From: Chara braunii
Lineage: Eukaryota > Streptophyta > Charophyceae > Charales > Characeae
Reading direction: 5' to 3'
Length of the DNA stretch: 37,099 nt
NCBI GenBank assembly: GCA_003427395.1
Contig: BFEA01000824.1
Location: 155,559-192,657 of the forward strand
Part shown: positions 29,472 to 37,099 of the stretch, piece after piece
Position numbering within the stretch: position 1 is the stretch's first letter
Layout: each line of letters begins with the position of its first letter
Position numbers and translations under genes: made by a program
The notes under the pieces: generated by a model
Database searches by the model: none
Seen by the model: only the letters and a program-made list of their open reading frames with translations
What the model was told of the DNA's origin: nothing

Positions 29472-30523
29472 TGTGAGGATTGAGCCCTCAAGTAGGGGCC
29501 TTGCCATGATGTACATGTTCTGGGCTAAGGCCCCAGCAAGCCTAGTGCCCGCCCTAAGTGAAGGCGGGCCAGCAAATCAACAAGAGCCCTCTCTGCCAAC
29601 ATTTCACGAAGTTGGGGTCTATACAGTTGCAGCACGCCAGTTGGTTGGAGTGCACCGAGTCTCGGATTTCAGCAAATGCTGAAATGCCCAGGGCCTCTGA
29701 GTTAGTTAGGCCCTGGGCACTTGAACGTGGGGCAGACAATGCATGCTGGGTAGAGAGGCCGAAAATGCCNAANGGAAATCGGCCCACTATCTGAATNTGG
29801 CCGCAGGCCTTGATGAAAGAGGCGCAACTGTATTGCTCCNGGGCCCAACTGTATCGGGGAGGCTTCAGCCTCTGGGTCCCGGTCACAGGCTGAAGGAAGG
29901 CCGCCCACACGCTGCACTGGCATATAGGCAAGCAGGGCNAGTGGGCAAAAACCTTGGCCAATGCAGGCATTGNCGGCACGCTGCGCAAGTGCACNTGTGC
30001 TGCGCGGTGTAAAGNTGCGTTGTGCNCAAGCAGGCAGGCCAGCNCTAATGCGGNGGAGCGCTGCCTGGGCGCAGGGTGCTGGCGGCCATAGCCGGGCTGC
30101 TGGCAGGCNCAGGGGAGGTGAGGGCGAAGGTGGTACTTCGGAGGTGAAGGGCGCTGTGTGGGTACAAGGGAGAGTGTGGGTGAAGAGGACACGTACCTGG
30201 TGAAGGTGGAGGTCGGCATTGGTGTTGACATCATCACTCGCTGGTAGTCAAGTTGTCTGGTTGCTGTTCATTGCTGTAGTTGTAGGATAGGCTGTAGAGT
30301 AGATAGGGCGCCTGGCGCCATTCACAAGAGAGAGCTACATTTGGGTTATGTTGTTGATGTTGCCCTGTTGGGCATGGACATTGACTCACGATTCTTCTGT
30401 ATCATTCTCAATTGGATGGTTACTCGGTTCCATGTGCTATCTGCTTTGGCTTTGACTACTTGGACTTCAGTGTGATTTTGCATTCTGGATTTCTGTGCTT
30501 CGTCCATACTCATGTTCCTTGCA
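29472..30523 (+). repeat. LTR family B, copy 2 (3' LTR of chromovirus)
   Basis: 1052 bp, TGTGAGG...CCTTGCA, followed by TTAA. Apart from a 42-bp segment (29522-29563, containing CCCGCC/GGCGGG) absent from copy 1, it appears identical to 14764-15773, including twelve ambiguous bases at +14750. The 42-bp segment is also present in the solo LTR at 4806-5906, so copy 1 has lost it. Confidence 0.92.
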
Positions 30524-32077
30524 TTAATGTGATTCTTATCAATTTTATTCTGATTTAGTTGTCTTTTTCTATTTGATTATTAGTCACTTATATGTCTCAA
30601 CTATATTCTCGTTTCTATTTAGCCACACATCACTAATTTACATACTAATTCCAATATCATCGAACTTATCGTAACTATCATCTTCAATAAAATCCTAACT
30701 AAAATCCTGATATTTACCCGATATATTCCCAATCACCCGTACCTCAAACATTGGTTCTTCACGATAAACTAATTTGAATGGTATTTTTCTTAATACATGA
30801 AAATTTATAATTAATCAATTACTAATTAATTAATTGTTCATCTTTTTAATCTGTATTCAGGCGGTTCACATCTGATTCTGTCATGGAACTCCACAGCATT
30901 TCCCATTATTTCTATTCGTAATTGTTATTTTAAAAAGAAAATCTGGTCTCTATACTTCTCGTGTAATCATTTCAATCAGTAATTTTGGTTTTCTCCCTTT
31001 AGTCTTTGAATTATTTTTCTAAATGGGTAGGTTGGTTGGAAGGGGGGGTGAGCTCTGCTCTGTAGGGGCTGCACAAGGTGGGTAGTGATGCCCTGAAGGG
31101 GGTATGAGTAGATTCGTGGGGAATACTCTATTTTGTGGCTGAGGGGAGATTTCAAACCTCGGGGGGGGCAAATTAAGGTAAGGGGCAAGCAGAGGCATTT
31201 TTTGGGTGGGAACCGAATGCCTCTGGGGGATTGGGGAGGGTGTGGGGTTGTTCTCAGCTGGGCCGATAAGGAACGTCTATGATAAGGATATTCGTTTTTC
31301 GGTGGAGGCAGCGACGAGACAAGGAGAAAGGGGAGGGTGGGGGAGGATTTTTCGTGCTCAATTGTGATATTCATGGGAAAAAATAAATTAATCAATCATG
31401 TTATATCCTGTTTTTCTAGTGTTCTGAAATCTTTGAGGCATTTGGCCTTCTTCCTAATTCAGGATATAGGATTTAAGAGATGGTCGAATCCGGGCTGATA
31501 TCTACGTACTTGCTTTGTTTTGTGCCCCTGGTATGCCAATGCCAGAACGACGTTGGTCGGAGTTGGGGTGTTGCCCTGTAACCTGCAAATGACAGGAGTG
31601 TGAGGGCTTATAGAGAGATCTGGGGATTAGTCGAGGGAGGAAGACAATCCAGTGGTGAACTGGGGGGTGCTACCAGGACAACCTATGGGTCCAGGTTTAA
31701 TCTAGGTGGCGAGAACAGGATAGCTATGGTTGATGTTGGCTAGGATGGCATTGTCTTTGAGATGTAATGTCCTAGCCCAAGAAGGGTTAGGGGTTGTTCT
31801 AGGATTAGAAGGTCAAATTTGTTGATAGACTTCTAAAACTTTTTTCACATACCACTCACCATCATCATTAGCATCATCATCATTAGTATCATTATCTCAC
31901 ATTTCTCATACAATCATTAGAAGTTTATCATCATCATCATCATTATCACCATAATCATCATCATATGAGGGACGTTGAGCCCGGTTCTCAACTTGTTCGG
32001 TTCGGTCTCTTCGGGTAGACTGTGAGGACCCCGGCCTCAATCTTTTTATTGGTAATATCAGCCTTGGGCACAAGGCC

Positions 32078-32113
<36 letters not shown>

Positions 32114-35087
32114 TTTTTTTGGTAACACTGACCGGTTTTCCTTGATAAAGGGTGTAGTCAAAAAAGGGATTTTTTTGGTAACACAGCAAGCAGCAAAAAG
32201 ACCTTTGTTCGCGGTGTCGCACTTTTTCCAGTCAGGCCACATTGGACGACCAGAAAGCCAACAGGTTGTCACGCAGAATTTTGATGTTTGTTTGCAGTAA
32301 ATAATTGGATAAATTAAATAAAGCAAATCCCTTCTTGTTGTGTGCTTTCGGCTTCGTGCGAGACCCTTTAATTGCAGTCTTCGCCATTCCCAGGTCTTAG
32401 GAATCTTTTATTTTTATTCAGAACAGCAAAGATCATGCAAATAATAATAATGAGATTCTGGTGTGCCATGCATGTGTCCATTTTGCCAATTTACTAATTT
32501 TGAGAATTGTGACAAGATCAACAGAGAACATAATTATTGAGCAATGCCAAACAGAACGAACCAAAACTAACTGACTCAAGGCAAAAACAAGATCGATGAT
32601 CATGTGAGAGAAGAGGAGAGCTTTTTATCGCATCAAGGTCACAAACGAACAGACAAATCATAGAACCATTGTCATTGTGTAGTCAACTTTCTCTCCTCTC
32701 TGAAGATCATGCCATACTTAGAGATCAGACAATGGTTAGTATGTTGTTCAGCGATCCTTGAGCGATTCCACATTGTGTTGACCTGTACTTGAAAGGTCTG
32801 TTGTGGCCAGTATTTGATGACTATGCTAAAGTCATGAGTTTGCTTTGCTCGAGATATCTGTCATGCTCAAGAAGATCTTGAGTCCGTTGTCCTCAAAATA
32901 CTTACTGATTTTGAGACTACTTACTCATCACATGCTCGATCTTGCTGAATACAATGTTCGATTTTGCTGAATACTAATGACACTCACTGTGTTGTCCTTG
33001 CTTTCACCAAGAGAGCCCGCTATGACCAGCACTATTGTTGTTGTTATCAAGATTGCCTGTTGTAACCAGCATCGTTGCTGCTACCACCAGTGTCGAGCGC
33101 ATCGGCTCCCGCCTTTTTACAAAGCGCGGGAGCCCTCCTGGCCATGTCACGCAAGAGTAAAACAAAACGAAAACAGAGACAACTCAGAAACGACGCAGAA
33201 TAATCCCGCGAGCCGCCGAGACGGTCGCGGTTGCGTCGTTCCGTCTTCGCTCTACCCGGGTGCACCAGCTATACATCACGCGGTCCCCTGCGACATGATA
33301 GGTTCTCGCGGGGCATAAGCTTTCCTTCCCTAAGGGGCTGTCACCACCCCTAGGGGCGTATCCCTACCGAACTACTGACCCACGTGCGAAAGTTTTTAGA
33401 TGACATTGCAGAGGTAGGTCAGCCGAGGGCGTTTGCTCGTACGCTGTAGTATAGATACGCTTGGTTAACGCCAAGTGGACCTGAGCGTCGCCCGTCCCTT
33501 AGGGCGCTGATCTCCTAAGTACGAAGTGGATGCTGGTCGACTAGAACGGCCTCAACCAAGCGTGAAACCCAACATTAATCCTAGTCTCTTTTTAACATAC
33601 AATAAAAAAAAAGTTGTAACGACCATACATACTTACATCAAAAGGAATCGACCGTAGTCGATAGGAACATATCCAATCTGAAATGATAACTGAGAGAATC
33701 CAAATCTTCATTTGATACATCCAATATCGCAAGATAAAAAAACAATCTGACCGCCTCAGGTCGAACTCCACAAAACAATCCTACAACCGCCAACGAGGGG
33801 TTGGTTTTTTAACGATAACATAGATGTCGCCGACAAGGTAATCAACTGCCTTAGTTTTAACTTGATGAGACGCGTTGCCAAAGACATTCATTCCCTCCTA
33901 TCGCCGATCTAAGCTTGGACACGCACACACCTTTCTTCATACGTTTCTCAATTTGTCTTGGATGACGGGCTGTCTTACGGATGATTCTTGATCAGGGGCA
34001 TAGCTTGAGGTGTTGCATGCCCCTCCCTCTAAGAAGTGGTTGGGGGTATTCCTCCTCCTCGTCCGAGCACAAGACTCAGATCTTAGAAGTCGGGCCGTCT
34101 CCAACGAATCGACAAATACCCCCCCGTAGAACGGTCCACTCTGGGTCGATAGCAGGGTCGGCTCCTGAAGCAACGAATCCCCGCGCCAGATGCTTCCTAG
34201 AGATAGAAGATGTGTCCACTACATGTAGCTTTCATGTATTTTTTATTTCTTCTGAGTTTTAGGGTAACTTGGACGAAAAGAAATCAGAGAAGATAGAGAA
34301 TAAGAGTTATTTGGACATGTATAGGTAGATAAGGTCGTTCGGGATAGAAAAGGTTTTTCCTTGGGAGAAGACTAAGTCCGTTTGACCTTATTCAGCTTAA
34401 TTTCAATCGGATTCATTCTACGACACACGCTGAATAATCTTTTTCAAAACAACAAGTCTTTTTGACAAGCAGGCAGGTAAGAGGTAGATAGAAGACAATT
34501 TTTTCATCTTCCCGAATAGGCATAATCAATCTCCTTTGCAAGCATCCTTCTACCTACCTGCACAACATGCAAAGACAACAAGTTCAAGAAAAACCAGTGC
34601 AATCCCATACTCAAGTCAGACCTCACCATTCACATGCAAACACACATTTCAATGAACATTCGATTGAACAGGGTCAAACAAAGTGTGGGTTCACACAGGT
34701 GGGAAAGGAAGTCTGAGTCATTCAACTGACCTTGAGTGAAGTTGAACTGCACACTCAAGAAAACCGTATAGAATTACGCTCTCTTGACGAGAAGGCCGTC
34801 GCACCCAGTCGTCAGCAAAGTGATCGACACCACTTCCTTGTGACGACCGCCTGCCAGAATACCCTCTCAACACACAATCACCTTCCAATAATCTGGCGGT
34901 GTTTTCTCGTTACCGCTACTTGGCTCCAAACCACAGCGTCTCCGCGTCGTCACGCTTACGCCACTTCAAAAGGCAACACCGCTTTGACGCACCTTTTGTG
35001 TGCCAACGCCCCACCTCCACTTAGTGCAAATATACTGTCGTTACTGCCGTAAACAGTGTCGTTTTCGACAAAAACCCAGCAGCTTTC
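30524..35087. other. Non-coding flank, copy 2
   Basis: Same sequence as 15774-20337 at a constant offset of 14750; I saw no difference. Contents as described for copy 1: no gene. Confidence 0.6.
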
Positions 35088-35307
35088 GCACTACCGCCGG
35101 AAAAACCAGAACCGCCGCCACAAAAATCCGGCAGTGCTTCCGCACCACCGTCGAAAAAAAAACAGAACCGCCGCCGCAAAAATTCGGCAGCGCCGCACCA
35201 CCGTCGAAAAAACCATAACCGCCGCCGCATAAATCCGGCAGCGCTTCCTCACCACCGTCGAAAAAAACAGAACCGCCGCCGCAAAAATTCGGCAGCGCTT
35301 CCTCACC
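35088..35307. repeat. 54-bp minisatellite, copy 2
   Basis: Second copy of 20338-20557, same unit number and sequence. Confidence 0.88.
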
Positions 35308-35687
35308 TTTTAAACCCGGAGTCGCCGCCGGCCTCCGCTGTTAAATTTTGGCAGCACTTCCCCACTATAGTGGAAAATAGCTGGCCAAAATTAGTAAAAT
35401 TTGGGCCCCAGGCACAAATTTCACAGCGCCGTCTTGCCGTAGTTCCGCAGCGCCCTTGGGTCAGCCCCGTGGAACCAGCATCAGCCAGAGGAGAGGGGAG
35501 CAGAGTGCTCCTTGCCTTGGCTATGGCTGTCCACCTCGCGCTCCTCTGCAGATCTCCAGCCTCTCCTCAAGTTGCCTCAGGCAGCACCTCCAGCAGCCAG
35601 CAACACTCAAGTGTGCTCGTCACACACTGGCATCACGAGTGCATTGTGTGGCAGCTGGGGGGCAGCTGCCTGTGTTATAGTGGTTGA

Positions 35688-36995
35688 GGGCTGGACGTCA
35701 CTCCAGCCCCCAGGCAAAATCGCGGGCTCACTGTGAGCCCTTGATCTGGCCAAGATCCAGGGTTGACTGTGGCCGCACCACAGCCATAGCCTTAGTGCTG
35801 GGCAGTTTCTTTAACTGCCCTATTTTATTTCTCTTTTTTTTTTCTCAGCTATCTCGGAATCTCACGAGATAGCTGGACTCCTGCCATTTCCAAATCTATT
35901 TTTCTTTCATTTTTCTGATAAGGGGTTGGAGAGATACAACCCCTTACAGTTTGATGTATCTGGACCCTTTTCCCAGGGCAGATACATCGGGGAAAAGGTT
36001 GTACTTGGCCTTTTCCTTTTTATGACCCCTCAATTTTCAGGCTCCCTGCAAAAACGGGAGCCTGACAGTTACCTCTGGCAGCTCCTGCCAGAGGTAGCAT
36101 CACGCGAGGACAAGTGTCCTCACAAAAGTAAAGAAGAAATAAACAAAAAGAAAAAGAAAAATTAAATTAATCTAACTGCATGCGCCTGGCCATTTTCTCG
36201 GCCAGGTTCATGCAGTTGCTTGCAGCAGTCCTCCCCTCACTTTTCTCTGCCCTCCCCTGAAAACGGGGAGGGCAGTTGGCAGGTTGGGAGGAGTAGGACC
36301 TCACCCTCCCAACTCCCACGTCCTTCTCTCTCTCTCTCTAACCCTTTCTTGTCTCTCGCGAGCGTTGTAAGCCGCGAGATTCAAGATCTCGCGGCTACAG
36401 TAGCAGTCCCACAATGAAATGGGTACCACGAGGTGGTTGCCTCGTCTGTTTTCGTTCTTCACTTTTTTTTTTTTTTTTTACAGTTTTTAGTGATTCGTTT
36501 CCACCCTTCCTGTTTTCCCTGTCTCTCCAACGGTCACGCGAGAAAAGGAAAAAAGGAAACCAGACTTACCTTACCTGCTTTCCCACAGTTGAGTAGACTG
36601 TAGCAGTGAATCTTCCCTTTTTCCCAGGGACAGATTCCTTCGATTTTGCTCAGCCTTCACACGCACGTACACCCCCGCTGACTGTTGAGGTTTCATCCTC
36701 CTGATGAGTCGGTGAGAGTCCGACGAAACAGTCTAGCACATCACGACCCGTTCGTCGAAAACGAACGGGTGCTGTAAAAATAAGAAGAAGAAAAAAAAAA
36801 AAAAAAAAAAAAAATCCAAACGAAAACTAAAAAAAGGAAAAGACAAAATCTAAGAAGAATCTAAAGTAAAATATAGGAAAAGAAAAAACGAAAAGAAAAC
36901 AAAAAAAACAAACGAACTTACCTCGTTTTGCAGGACATAGTCGCCCGTTTTCACGGGCGCTGTCCAACTCAGTGGGCTTGAAACGCCCACTGCTA
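35688..36995. other. Hairpin array, copy 2
   Basis: Second copy of 20938-22245 with every stem preserved. Confidence 0.85.
36677..36737 (+). ncRNA. Hammerhead ribozyme, copy 2
   Basis: Identical to 21927-21987 at +14750. CTGATGA lies at 36701-36707 and the GAA core at 36725-36727; predicted cut between 36686 and 36687. Confidence 0.9.
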
Positions 36996-37035
36996 CTTCC
37001 CTGCGCGCCATGTGGCGCTTCTCATGTAGACAGTT

Positions 37036-37042
37036 TTTTTTG

Positions 37043-37099
<57 letters not shown>
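37036..37099. other. Poly-T at window end
   Basis: The window stops inside the poly-T. Its last base corresponds to 22349, the base just before the ambiguous n in copy 1. Confidence 0.9.

Larger units (their letters stand above)
22351..30523 (+). mobile_element. Ty3/gypsy chromovirus (internal region plus 3' LTR), degenerate
   Basis: Domain order gag - protease - RT - RNase H - integrase - GPY/F-like - chromodomain is that of a Ty3/gypsy chromovirus. The element ends with a purine tract and a family-B LTR followed by TTAA, the same four bases that precede the LTR at 14764. The 5' LTR and primer site are not adjacent to the internal region in this assembly. At least six disabling changes are visible: gag stop, two frame changes, the RT catalytic change, the hAT insertion and the integrase deletion. 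Confidence 0.88.

Overview
This is nuclear DNA from a eukaryote of the green lineage, with a large, repeat-swamped genome. The evidence is a spliced exon of plant-type quinolinate synthase, a Ty3/gypsy chromovirus, an initiator-Met-tRNA primer site of the kind common in plant LTR elements, hAT and tRNA-SINE debris, and long microsatellites. A charophyte alga would fit, but I cannot prove the species. The window holds almost no host coding sequence.

Layout. 1-4158: a fragment of LTR family A, a decayed LINE 3' part, tandem tRNA-derived SINE-like units, (GA), (CA) and (CT) microsatellites and a U6 snRNA retropseudogene. 4159-4737: one clean exon of quinolinate synthase (NadA, NAD synthesis) with splice sites at both ends. 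4806-5906: a solo LTR of family B (minus strand) in the following intron. 6117-9149: GC-rich, hairpin-rich DNA ending in LTR A, followed by a primer-binding site and a broken gag (10523-11595). 11596-12753: a TIR/foldback element. 12989-13677: a 344-bp tandem duplication. 14764-15773: an LTR of family B flanked by TTAA. 15774-22349: 6.6 kb of non-coding DNA with a 54-bp minisatellite, a dense hairpin array and a complete type III hammerhead ribozyme. 22351-30523: a Ty3/gypsy chromovirus (gag, protease, RT, RNase H, integrase, chromodomain) with a nested hAT element, ending in a second family-B LTR. 30524-37099: a second, apparently base-identical copy of 15774-22349.

The chromovirus is dead: stop after the gag zinc knuckle, frame changes between gag/PR and PR/RT, YLDD changed to YLYD, a 947-bp hAT insertion between RT and RNase H, and an integrase deletion that removes the second catalytic Asp. 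Its flanks are nevertheless duplicated exactly, down to ambiguous bases. The first copy switches to element sequence at a single n inside poly-T, and the window stops at the base equivalent to the one just before that n. This looks like a joined solo-LTR allele and full-length allele, or a graph misjoin, rather than 7.6-kb LTRs.

The most interesting biology is the intact hammerhead ribozyme at 21927-21987 (copy at 36677-36737) embedded in an array of about twenty perfect hairpins, which suggests a structured, self-cleaving, possibly circular RNA such as a retrozyme.
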